A stretch of 64,000 nt of DNA, taken from NCBI RefSeq assembly GCF_025548555.1, contig NZ_JAJLPA010000007.1:1-64000 (forward strand), read 5' to 3'. The translations under genes and the position numbers were made by a program. This document shows, one piece after another, positions 17,550-24,673 of the stretch. Position 1 is the stretch's first letter, and every line of letters begins with the position of its first letter. Origin of the DNA: Sphingomonas sp. A2-49. GTDB lineage: Bacteria > Pseudomonadota > Alphaproteobacteria > Sphingomonadales > Sphingomonadaceae. The notes below the pieces were generated by a model. It searched no databases and was not told the origin of the DNA. It saw only the letters and a list, made by a program, of their open reading frames with translations.

Positions 17550-17830
17550 ACGGGTCGAACGCGCAAACCCGCATCGGCGTTCCGGTACTTCAACTCGTCG
17601 CCAGAGCTGATCCGGCTAATGGTGCTGATGCACTGCGGGTGGAAAGCAGTTTGCCAATCCGAACAAGAGAGCGAGCGAAGCTGAAGGTCAGGCAGATGAA
17701 GACGCTACACAAGTTTGTTCACGCATACGTCACCATCGGCAACCGCTTTAGCCCGGAGTGCTGCCTCAATAGATCGAATTTTAAGGAGCGACGATCCGCC
17801 GTACTGGCCAGTGTGGCAGGCCCTCGGTAG
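17550..17830 (+). pseudogene. IS6-family transposase, internally deleted remnant
   Basis: Two pieces of one transposase are present. The 5' piece reads KPASAFRYFNSSPELIRLMV, matching the N-terminus of IS6-family transposases (usual form: PFRYFNSSPEVIRLVV). The 3' piece, in another frame from 17639, reads VESSLPIRTRERAKLKVRQM and goes on with KTLHKF, matching their C-terminal end, with KERRSAVLAS at the terminus. The central part, including the DDE residues, is missing, with a junction near 17630-17638. Terminal inverted repeats were not found on either side. The element is dead; it marks the end of the ester-catabolism block. Confidence 0.8.
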
Positions 17831-18040
17831 CTAAGCATCATTGTAAAAATTGATATGCTACAAGAGAGACGCGTCCGCCTTAAACTTACAGCTCCGCCAC
17901 TTTGCCCCGTCGCGGCACCTCCGCTACCGCTGAAGGACTGGCGCGGCGCCTTTGTTCGCATCGGCCGGTGCCGTCGGACGCGGTATTGCATAAGCGGTAC
18001 GATCGACCGGCCAGTATCCGTCGTTGCGGCCTCGCCGCCG

Positions 18041-18637
18041 TCAAGGCTGCGGCGGCACCTTGGCCGGCGCCGCGGGCTCGCCGGCCGGTGTGTTGTTCAT
18101 CGTTTCCACCTCGGCCGCCGTCTTGAAATCGAGCAGTTCGACCTGGAACACGAGATCGCTATTGGCGGGGATCGGTCCCGATGCCTGCGCGCCATATCCG
18201 AGCGCGGCGGGAATGCAGAAGCGGGTGACGCCGGACCGGGCCATCGTCTGTAATCCTTGCGAAAATCCCGGAATGACGCCGTTGACCGGTAACGGCGATC
18301 GCATGCCCTGATCGAACACCGCACCCGTCGCCGCGAGATAGCCGATATAATTGACCAGCACGACGTCGCCCGCGCCCGGCTTCGCCCCGGTGCCCGGTCG
18401 CAGGGTCGTCGATCCCAGGCCGGTCGGTGCACTCGCCTCGCACCGGCGTTGGCCGGCCGGCACCACCGGGGTCAGCGGCAAGGCGATGATGCTATTGTCC
18501 GGCCTGACCGGCGCCGGCGTCGCGACGCGGGGCTTTTGCCGGCGCGCCGCCACCGCATGCGCCGGCACGGGGGCGGCGAGCATCGGCAGGATCGCGGCGA
18601 GGATGAGGCGGGACGAAGCGTGCGAAAGACATGGCAT
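18041..18637 (-). CDS. FKBP-type peptidyl-prolyl cis-trans isomerase
   Basis: A 198-aa exported protein: signal peptide (LILAAILPMLAAPVPAHA), a linker of about 60 residues, then an FKBP domain with DVVLVNYIGYLAATGAVFD, VIPGFSQGLQTMARSGVTRF, IPAALGYGAQASGPIPANSDLVF and VELLDF. These are the drug/substrate-pocket landmarks of FKBP proteins (the usual Trp is replaced by Leu in GLQTM). The C-terminal tail is Ala/Pro-rich. It likely helps fold periplasmic proteins. The start at 18637 begins the signal peptide; no clear Shine-Dalgarno is seen, and an ATG 12 codons upstream is possible. Confidence 0.85.
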   Translation of the reverse strand: MPCLSHASSRLILAAILPMLAAPVPAHAVAARRQKPRVATPAPVRPDNSIIALPLTPVVPAGQRRCEASAPTGLGSTTLRPGTGAKPGAGDVVLVNYIGYLAATGAVFDQGMRSPLPVNGVIPGFSQGLQTMARSGVTRFCIPAALGYGAQASGPIPANSDLVFQVELLDFKTAAEVETMNNTPAGEPAAPAKVPPQP

Positions 18638-18823
18638 GCCGGCGCTATACCCAAGGCTTGCGGCCGACGCCATTTCGATCGCGTGCGCCGCCGCCTCTCC
18701 CCCGGGGGGGCGACCACGGACGACGCTGCGGCCCCGGCAGCGACCCGCGCCGACATCGGCTGCGTCTCGACCGGCACGTCGGCCCGTGTACCTTGGCCGC
18801 GATGCCGTGCTAGCATCGGTCCC

Positions 18824-19144
18824 ATGTCGAAAACCCGAAGCACGGCGGGCGCCGTCGATGTCGATGGCGTAACCTATGACTGGAATCTCCAGCGCGAGCC
18901 GCACCTGTCCGATGACGAGGGCTGGAAGGGCATGACGATCGCGCTCCTCCAGCGGGACGCCAAACGCGTCGCTTGGCTGGAATTCCCGCCGTCCAAGCGC
19001 CTGTTGAAGGGCATGCCGGCCGGTCGCCTCCAGCTGGACGATGCGACCATCTCGCGGTGCGTGCGTGCCGCGCTGTCGGCAGGATGGGAGCCGTTATCCC
19101 GCGGCAAGCCGATGGTCATCACGGTCGACGCCGAAGGCAACTGA
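18824..19144 (+). CDS. Conserved-looking hypothetical protein
   Basis: A 106-aa cytosolic protein beginning MSKTRSTAGAVDVDGVTYDW. It contains DDEGWKGMTIALLQRDAKR and WEPLSRGKPMVITVDAEGN near the end. The composition is natural and the start is the only ATG that gives a compact protein; the long upstream extension in frame is Arg-rich antisense to the FKBP gene. No family is recognised. It is transcribed away from FKBP and converges on the DUF4232-like gene. Confidence 0.7.
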   Translation: MSKTRSTAGAVDVDGVTYDWNLQREPHLSDDEGWKGMTIALLQRDAKRVAWLEFPPSKRLLKGMPAGRLQLDDATISRCVRAALSAGWEPLSRGKPMVITVDAEGN

Positions 19145-19235
19145 CGCCTGCGATCCCGATCGCCTTCGGCCGCTCGTTCGGGGCGGCCGGGCAGCCGCGG
19201 GTCGCGGAACCGGCGCGGCGGACGACAGGTCGCGA

Positions 19236-19757
19236 TCACCCCGCTGCCAATCCCTCCATCGCGCGCAGGGGTGTCTGGCTGAACGTCGCCACCGTGCCCG
19301 GCCGCGTGTCGATGACGCCGGCAAGGCGTGCGCGGAGGCGGGCTTTGCCGATCGTCACCTGGACATAGGCGATCCGCAGCGACCTGTCCCTGCCGGACGC
19401 CGAACCGCCGACCCAGCCGAGATCGGTCGCCGCGCGGTGTCCGCCGCCCACCCGCACCGGGATCATGGCCGGACCGGGATGCATCCCGACCGGCGCGGCC
19501 CGCACGGCGGCAAGCACGCGCCCCCGGGCGTCGAGGAACGCGACGTGCGGCAGCGCCGGCAGCGTGCAGTCGGCGCCGCGGTTGCGGATCGACACCTCCG
19601 TACCGGACGTCCGCATGCCGGAGAACGGACCGGCCTTGGCATTGACGGACAGCGAAAGCTGGCCGGCGAGGCAAGGCAGGGGGGCTTCGGCGCGCGCATC
19701 GGGCACGAACGAAGAAGCGACGGCGAGGCTGACGGCGACAAGCCCGACGATCGACAT
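19236..19757 (-). CDS. Secreted DUF4232-like protein
   Basis: A 173-aa exported protein with a signal peptide ending DARA. The mature chain starts CLAGQLSLSVNAKAGPFSGM, and then SIRNRGADCTLPALPHVAFLD, which is the pattern of the DUF4232 beta-sandwich domain (two conserved Cys, a hydrophobic PxVxFxD strand). Function unknown for the family; these proteins are usually extracytoplasmic. GGAGCATAATCC precedes the ATG at 19757. It is followed upstream by the LprI-like gene on the same strand, 61 bp away, so the two small exported proteins may be co-transcribed. Confidence 0.75.
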   Translation of the reverse strand: MSIVGLVAVSLAVASSFVPDARAEAPLPCLAGQLSLSVNAKAGPFSGMRTSGTEVSIRNRGADCTLPALPHVAFLDARGRVLAAVRAAPVGMHPGPAMIPVRVGGGHRAATDLGWVGGSASGRDRSLRIAYVQVTIGKARLRARLAGVIDTRPGTVATFSQTPLRAMEGLAAG

Positions 19758-19818
19758 GGATTATGCTCCAAAAATGGGACGGGCAGGCATGCACCCGGCC
19801 AGGCCGCACGGCCGCCGC

Positions 19819-20166
19819 TCACCGAAAATGCGTCAGCCAGACGATACGCTGCCTCGTCCGTTTCGCCAGACAGGCGGGGTGGTTCGACATCTCGATCGTG
19901 CCGACGCCGTCGCCCTGTTGCAGCGGGCACGCCGCGTCGCGCGTCCCGATCCAGGCGCGTTGCGACTGCCGCAGCGCGGCCCGACGGGGGGCAGGCAACC
20001 GGTTCATCGTCGTCCGATAGGTCGCGTTCAACCGGTCGTCGGCACGCCTGTAGTCCGCCACGAAGCACGCCGACATCGCCGACGTCACGCCGCGCGCCGC
20101 CTCGCCGGTATCGAGGCAGCGGTCGAGCGGGCCGGATATTGCAAGGGCGAGGGCGAAGGCCAGCAT
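19819..20166 (-). CDS. LprI/DUF1311-family protein
   Basis: A 115-aa protein with a short hydrophobic N-terminus (MLAFALALAISG) and the DUF1311/LprI pattern: [36 protein letters not shown], and a closing CLAKRTRQRIVWL. LprI of mycobacteria inhibits lysozyme; most homologues are uncharacterised, so that role is only possible here. Four Cys residues could form two disulfides in the periplasm. A strong GGAGG lies 6 nt before the start. It lies just upstream of the DUF4232-like gene. Confidence 0.8.
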   Translation of the reverse strand: MLAFALALAISGPLDRCLDTGEAARGVTSAMSACFVADYRRADDRLNATYRTTMNRLPAPRRAALRQSQRAWIGTRDAACPLQQGDGVGTIEMSNHPACLAKRTRQRIVWLTHFR

Positions 20167-20493
20167 CCATTACCTCCATCGTCGGGCGGCCCGGCCATCG
20201 CCGGAACGCCGCAGGCAACGTAACCCGTCACCGGTATCCCGCCTCGCCTGAACGGGAACGAAACGGCGGAGGCTGGCCGTGTCGGCAGGAAAGCGGCCCG
20301 GACGCAGGAAGCGGGGCGCCCTGGGGGGCTCTCCGCCTTTCGGCCCCGATTTGCCGGTTCGGGCTCGCGGCGTCGCGTGGGCCGGCGTTGCAAGCCTCCG
20401 CCCGACTTTATACCTGCACCATCGAATTCCGATCGGTGTGCCGCGGCGCCGCGCGGGACGTATACAGCCAGGCTTCAGGATTTCCGGGTCGCA
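20167..20493. other. Divergent intergenic region, nothing recognised
   Basis: This 327-bp region separates the LprI-like gene (minus) from rlmJ (plus) and must hold both promoters. The part near 20401-20430 is AT-richer (GACTTTATACCTG) and could be a -10 region for rlmJ. No ORF, repeat or RNA was supported. Confidence 0.35.
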
Positions 20494-21324
20494 ATGAATT
20501 ATCGCCATTCCTTTCATGCCGGCAACAGCGCCGATGTCGTGAAGCACAGTCTGCTGATCGCCCTCGTGCGGGCGTTGCAGCAGAAACCGGGCGCGTTGAC
20601 CCTGATCGATACGCATGCCGGCTGTGGGCTGTACGACCTTGGCGGCGGGGACGCCCAACGCACCGGCGAGGCGGCGCAGGGCGTGCTGCGGGTCCTTGCC
20701 GACGCGGATCCCTTGCTGGACGACTATCGTGCCGCCGTAGGGGCGGTGAATAGCGGGGCCGATCCGCAGCTCTACCCCGGTTCGCCGCGGGTGCTGGCGC
20801 AGCTTTTGCGCCCGCAGGATCACCTGATCCTCAACGAGAAGCATCCCGAGGACGTCCTTACGCTGCGCGGGGTGATGCGCGGCACATCGGCGGCCGTGCA
20901 TGAACGGGACGCCTACGAGCTGTGGCTGGCGATGCTGCCGACCCGCACCGCCCGCGGCGTCGTGGTCGTCGACCCGCCCTACGAACAGCCTGACGAACGC
21001 GCCCGGATCACCGCCACGCTTGCCGCCGCCCACCGCAAATGGGCGCATGGCGTAACGGTGATCTGGTATCCGCTGAAAGAGCGGGCCGTGCACATGCGGT
21101 GGAAGGACCAGTTGCGCAGGCTCGGCATCCCGAAGGTCCTGACGGTGGAGCATTGGCTGTACGATGCCGAGCAACCCGGTATCTACAACGGCGCCGGCCT
21201 TTTCATCGTCAACCCGCCCTATGCCTTCACCCAGGCGCTGCCGCCCCTGCTGGAAGCCCTGCGCGCCGTCCTGGCGCCGGAGGGGCATCGGGGCGAGATC
21301 ACATCCGGATGGCTGGCGACGTGA
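20494..21324 (+). CDS. rlmJ: 23S rRNA (adenine2030-N6)-methyltransferase RlmJ
   Basis: A 276-aa cytosolic SAM-dependent methyltransferase that modifies A2030 of 23S rRNA. The N-terminus MNYRHSFHAGNSADVVKHSL is the family signature. SAM-binding motif I is LIDTHAGCGLYDL (residues 37-49) and the catalytic DPPY is at residues 160-163. The late segment NGAGLFIVNPP is also typical. The length matches the family (about 280). The ATG at 20494 is chosen from this N-terminus; the frame runs 39 codons further upstream without support. It appears to be a single-gene unit. Confidence 0.95.
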   Translation: MNYRHSFHAGNSADVVKHSLLIALVRALQQKPGALTLIDTHAGCGLYDLGGGDAQRTGEAAQGVLRVLADADPLLDDYRAAVGAVNSGADPQLYPGSPRVLAQLLRPQDHLILNEKHPEDVLTLRGVMRGTSAAVHERDAYELWLAMLPTRTARGVVVVDPPYEQPDERARITATLAAAHRKWAHGVTVIWYPLKERAVHMRWKDQLRRLGIPKVLTVEHWLYDAEQPGIYNGAGLFIVNPPYAFTQALPPLLEALRAVLAPEGHRGEITSGWLAT

Positions 21325-21491
21325 CGTGACGGCGTTGCCGCGCCGGCTCGCACAGGACGGGTGGCACCGGCAAAGATGGTGAAGGGGCCGGTGAGGTTCT
21401 TTTCGCCGCAACCATCGCCGGCGATCGCGCATTTGAAGATGCCGAGACACATCGCGGGGCCGTCGCCTGCGGGTGTGCGAGGTGGCCTGCG

Positions 21492-21866
21492 ATGCGTAAC
21501 AAGTGCTTGGCGTTTATCGAGCCGTTACCCGACGCCGCATTCCGGCAGGCGCCGCGTCGTCCCGTGGCCATCCCGGTGAGGCTCAGCAGTTCGGCCATGA
21601 AGCCGCTGCGTGCGACGGTCAGCAACGTGTCGCGCATGGGTTGCCGCCTGGATGTCCGGTGCCGGTTCGCGCCGGGCGCGGCGCTGCTCGTCACGATCCC
21701 CGATCTGTCGCCGTTGAGTGCCACGATCGTCTGGTCGCGCGAGCGTCAGGCGGGCGTGCGGTTCAGCCGACCGCTCGGCGCCGCGGTGCTGGACCGGCTG
21801 ATCGAACGCTATCCCGTCCAGCCGCCGCGCGAGGGCCCCGAACCGCTGGCGTCGTGGCAGGGCTAG
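21492..21866 (+). CDS. PilZ-domain protein
   Basis: A 124-aa single-domain protein. RRPVAIPVRL gives the Arg pair of the PilZ c-di-GMP site, followed by VSNVSRMGCRLDV (usual form: D/NxSxxG) and GAALLVTIPDL, IVWSRERQAGVRF of the beta-barrel. The DxSxxG motif reads NVSRMG here, with Asn in the Asp place. It is likely a c-di-GMP effector or a degenerate PilZ adaptor. It converges on the receiver-only regulator gene with a 21-bp gap; both may be linked to motility or surface signalling. Confidence 0.8.
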   Translation: MRNKCLAFIEPLPDAAFRQAPRRPVAIPVRLSSSAMKPLRATVSNVSRMGCRLDVRCRFAPGAALLVTIPDLSPLSATIVWSRERQAGVRFSRPLGAAVLDRLIERYPVQPPREGPEPLASWQG

Positions 21867-21887
21867 CCGGCGTCGGCGCGGCGCGGC

Positions 21888-22244
21888 TCACAGCAGCGAA
21901 CGGATCGCGTCCGACAGCTCCAGCCGGCTGAACGGCTTTTGCAGGATCACGCTGTCGGCGACGCCCTCGCCGGCGAACGACAGGATGCTGTCGCCCGTGA
22001 TATAGACGATGGGGAGGCCGGGGACGCTTTCGCGGGCGCATCGGGCGATCTCCCATCCGTCGATCCCGTCGCCGAGCCGGATGTCGGCGACGAGCACGTC
22101 GATCGGGTACATGCCGGCACCCAGGATGTTGAGCGCCTCGCCGCTGCTGCGCGCGCTGACCACGGCAAAGCCCTGCTCCTCCAGCCCGTCCTCCAGAAAC
22201 ATCAGGACGGTGGGATCGTCCTCGACGACCAGAACCGTGTGCAT
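21888..22244 (-). CDS. Single-domain response regulator (receiver only)
   Basis: A 118-aa CheY-like receiver domain. The acidic pair is in VVEDD (residues 8-10), the phospho-acceptor Asp in VADIRLGDG (about residue 54), the switch Thr in YITGD and the conserved Lys in LQKPF near residue 103. There is no output domain. GGGGA lies about 9 nt before the ATG at 22244. Receiver-only proteins act in phosphorelays or bind partner proteins; the partner kinase is not in this window. The long upstream extension of this frame is antisense to the DUF885 gene and not coding. Confidence 0.88.
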   Translation of the reverse strand: MHTVLVVEDDPTVLMFLEDGLEEQGFAVVSARSSGEALNILGAGMYPIDVLVADIRLGDGIDGWEIARCARESVPGLPIVYITGDSILSFAGEGVADSVILQKPFSRLELSDAIRSLL

Positions 22245-22391
22245 GCCGAATTTCCCCAATCGAAGCCTTGGCATACGACCATAGGCGCCAAACGTTCGCA
22301 AACCGATATCGCGACGTCGGGCGCGGTCCGCACGGTCGCCGCCCGGGCCGTGCGGTTTGACCCGGCGGGTGCGCACGCGCATCATCCGGGC

Positions 22392-24212
22392 ATGACGAGC
22401 CTCCTTTCGCGCCGCGACACCCTGATCGGCCTGTCCGCGGCCACCCTGTCCGCCGGCGCCGCCACGGCGGCACCCGCGGGCGGCGCGGCGGTGCTGCTCG
22501 ACCGGCTGGCGTGGCAGCTGCTCGCCGCCGGTCCGGAGCGCGCCACGTCGCTCGGAGTCGACGTCGGCGTCCACGCCGATCTGCGGCGACGGCTGGAGGA
22601 TCGCTCTCCCGCGGGGGTCGCGGCGCGGCGCGACCTGCTGACCGCGGCGTTGGCGGATCTGGCGACGCTTCCGCGCGGCGGCCTCGATCCGTCCACGGCG
22701 ACCAGCATCGCGGTGGTGGAAAGCGCGTTCCGCACGGCGCTGGAGGGGATGGCGTTGCCGTACGGCGTCGCCACGATCGGCGACTGGCGCAACACGCCCT
22801 ATGCCGTCGTCCAGAACGTCGGGTCGTGGCTCGACGTGCCCCAGATGCTCGACGGCGACCAGCCGCTGCGCGACAAGGGCGATGCGGAGGCCTATCTCGC
22901 GCGCCTTTCCGCCATGCCGGCGCAGCTCGACGGCGAGACGATCCGTATCGGCCAGGCGCGCAGCCACGGTGTCGTGCCGCCGTCCTTCCTGCTCGACAAG
23001 ACCATCGCGGGGATGACGCGTACCCTTGCCGAGGCGGCGAATGTCGATGGTCCGCTGGTCGGCCCGCTCGCCCGCAAGGGGGGCGCGATCCCGGGCGACT
23101 GGCCGGCGCACGCCGCCCGGATCGTGCGGGCCACCATCGTTCCCGCGCTGGACCGCCAGCTCGCGGAACTCCGCGCGCAGCGGGCGGTGGCCACCGACGC
23201 CCCCGGTATGAACGTCCGTCCGGACGGGCCCGAATGGTATGCATGGGGCCTGCGCGCGGGCACCACGACGCGGCGCAGCGCCGCCGACCTGCACGCGACG
23301 GGGCGCGAGCGGCTGGTCGATCTGCAGGCGCAGATGGACGTGATCCTGCGCCGCGCGGGGCTGACGCAAGGGACCGTCGCCGAACGCGCCATCGCCTACC
23401 AGCGCCGCCCCGGCATCGGCTTTCCCGACGGCGACGAGGGCCGGCGCCGGATCGTCGCCTATATGCAGGGGCGGATCGACGCGATCCGGCCACGCCTGCC
23501 GCGCGCATTCCGCCGGCTGGCAAAGGGCAATCTGGAAATCCGGCGCATGCCGCCCGCGCAGGAGCCGGGCGCGCCCGCCGCCTATGGCGGCCCCGGCACG
23601 ATCGATGGCCGGGTGCCCGGCAAGGTGTGGGTCAATCTGGGCGATCCGTCGATCCACAATCGCGTGACGATACCCGATCTGGTCTATCACGAGGGCATTC
23701 CCGGTCACGTCTGGCAGGGCGAATATGCGCAGCGGCTGCCGCTGATCCGCTCGATCCTGGCGTTCAACGCCTATTCGGAGGGCTGGGCGCTCTATGCCGA
23801 ACAGCTGGCGGACGAGCTGGGGCTGTACGAGGGCGATCCGGCGGGACGGCTGGGCTATCTGATGGGGCTGGCGTGGCGTGCCGTGCGGCTGGTCGTCGAC
23901 ACCGGCATCCATGCGATGGGATGGTCGCGCGACCGGGCGCTCGCCGAATTCGTCGCCGCGACCGGCCTGCCGCGCAGCAATGCCGAAAGCGAGGTCGATC
24001 GCTATTGCGCCTGGCCGGGACAGGCCTGCGGCTATGAGGTCGGCCGGGCCGAAATCGTCGCGCAGCGCGGCCGTGCGCAGGCGATGCTGGGAGCCCGCTA
24101 CGACCTGCGCGATTTCGACGAGGCCGTGGTCGATGGCGGCAACGTGCCGCTTACCGTGCTCGCCGACATCGTCGCCGGCTATGTCGCCTCGGCGCGCGGC
24201 CGGCCGGCGTAG
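22392..24212 (+). CDS. DUF885-family protein, exported
   Basis: A 606-aa protein of the DUF885 family, related to gluzincin metallopeptidases. A twin-arginine-type leader (SRRDTLIGLSAATLSAGAATA) suggests Tat export. The family signature YHEGIPGH near residue 436 has the H-E-x-x-x-H arrangement, and NAYSEGWALYAEQLADELG gives the second Glu and helix; the C-terminal part has SEVDRYCAWPGQACGYEVG. Peptidase activity is plausible but unproven for most members. The start is the ATG at 22392, after which the leader begins; the frame upstream is antisense to the response regulator. A small membrane-protein gene follows after 51 bp. Confidence 0.85.
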   Translation: MTSLLSRRDTLIGLSAATLSAGAATAAPAGGAAVLLDRLAWQLLAAGPERATSLGVDVGVHADLRRRLEDRSPAGVAARRDLLTAALADLATLPRGGLDPSTATSIAVVESAFRTALEGMALPYGVATIGDWRNTPYAVVQNVGSWLDVPQMLDGDQPLRDKGDAEAYLARLSAMPAQLDGETIRIGQARSHGVVPPSFLLDKTIAGMTRTLAEAANVDGPLVGPLARKGGAIPGDWPAHAARIVRATIVPALDRQLAELRAQRAVATDAPGMNVRPDGPEWYAWGLRAGTTTRRSAADLHATGRERLVDLQAQMDVILRRAGLTQGTVAERAIAYQRRPGIGFPDGDEGRRRIVAYMQGRIDAIRPRLPRAFRRLAKGNLEIRRMPPAQEPGAPAAYGGPGTIDGRVPGKVWVNLGDPSIHNRVTIPDLVYHEGIPGHVWQGEYAQRLPLIRSILAFNAYSEGWALYAEQLADELGLYEGDPAGRLGYLMGLAWRAVRLVVDTGIHAMGWSRDRALAEFVAATGLPRSNAESEVDRYCAWPGQACGYEVGRAEIVAQRGRAQAMLGARYDLRDFDEAVVDGGNVPLTVLADIVAGYVASARGRPA

Positions 24213-24263
24213 CGCTGCGCCCGTCGCGCCCGCCGTGCGTTGGGCCGGGGCAGGAGACGCACG

Positions 24264-24560
24264 ATGACCGACATCACCGACCCGAACGCCTTACCGCTCG
24301 GCATCCGCAGATCGGCGGAAATGGCCGCCGTGTTCATGATCGGCGACGGCCTACTCGGGATCCTGCAACCGACGCGGCATGTCGAGCTCTGGCGATCGGA
24401 CGTCGCGGCGGTGGACGTGCTGGTACGTCCGTTCGCCGGTCGGCCCGGGCGTCGCCGGGGCTATGGCGTCGTGCAGCTCGCGGCGGGGCTGCTCCTGGCA
24501 TCCGTCCTGACGCGACCGCGATCGGGCGCCGTTCACAAACCCGACACAATCCGCGCCTAA
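24264..24560 (+). CDS. Small membrane-associated hypothetical protein
   Basis: A 98-aa protein with one amphipathic segment (AEMAAVFMIGDGLLGILQP) and a short C-terminal hydrophobic stretch (YGVVQLAAGLLLASVL). It looks like a small inner-membrane protein with two helices. CAGGAG stands 7-8 nt before the ATG. It follows the DUF885 gene closely and precedes a TBDR gene. No family is recognised. Confidence 0.6.
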   Translation: MTDITDPNALPLGIRRSAEMAAVFMIGDGLLGILQPTRHVELWRSDVAAVDVLVRPFAGRPGRRRGYGVVQLAAGLLLASVLTRPRSGAVHKPDTIRA

Positions 24561-24673
24561 CGCTTCCCTCGCCCGGGGGGGCGGACCTTGCAGGCGACAG
24601 AGGGCGTGTTCCGTGATCCGGCGCACGCGATCGTGGCGGCCGTTCCCCATGCGCGTCATCAAAGGGGAATATC

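Noticed and set aside
19041..20753. 570-codon plus-strand frame
   Set aside because: Crosses two minus-strand genes and the start of rlmJ; Arg-rich, no motif.
21763..23523. 586-codon minus-strand frame
   Set aside because: Arg/Pro-rich antisense of the DUF885 gene and of the PilZ region.
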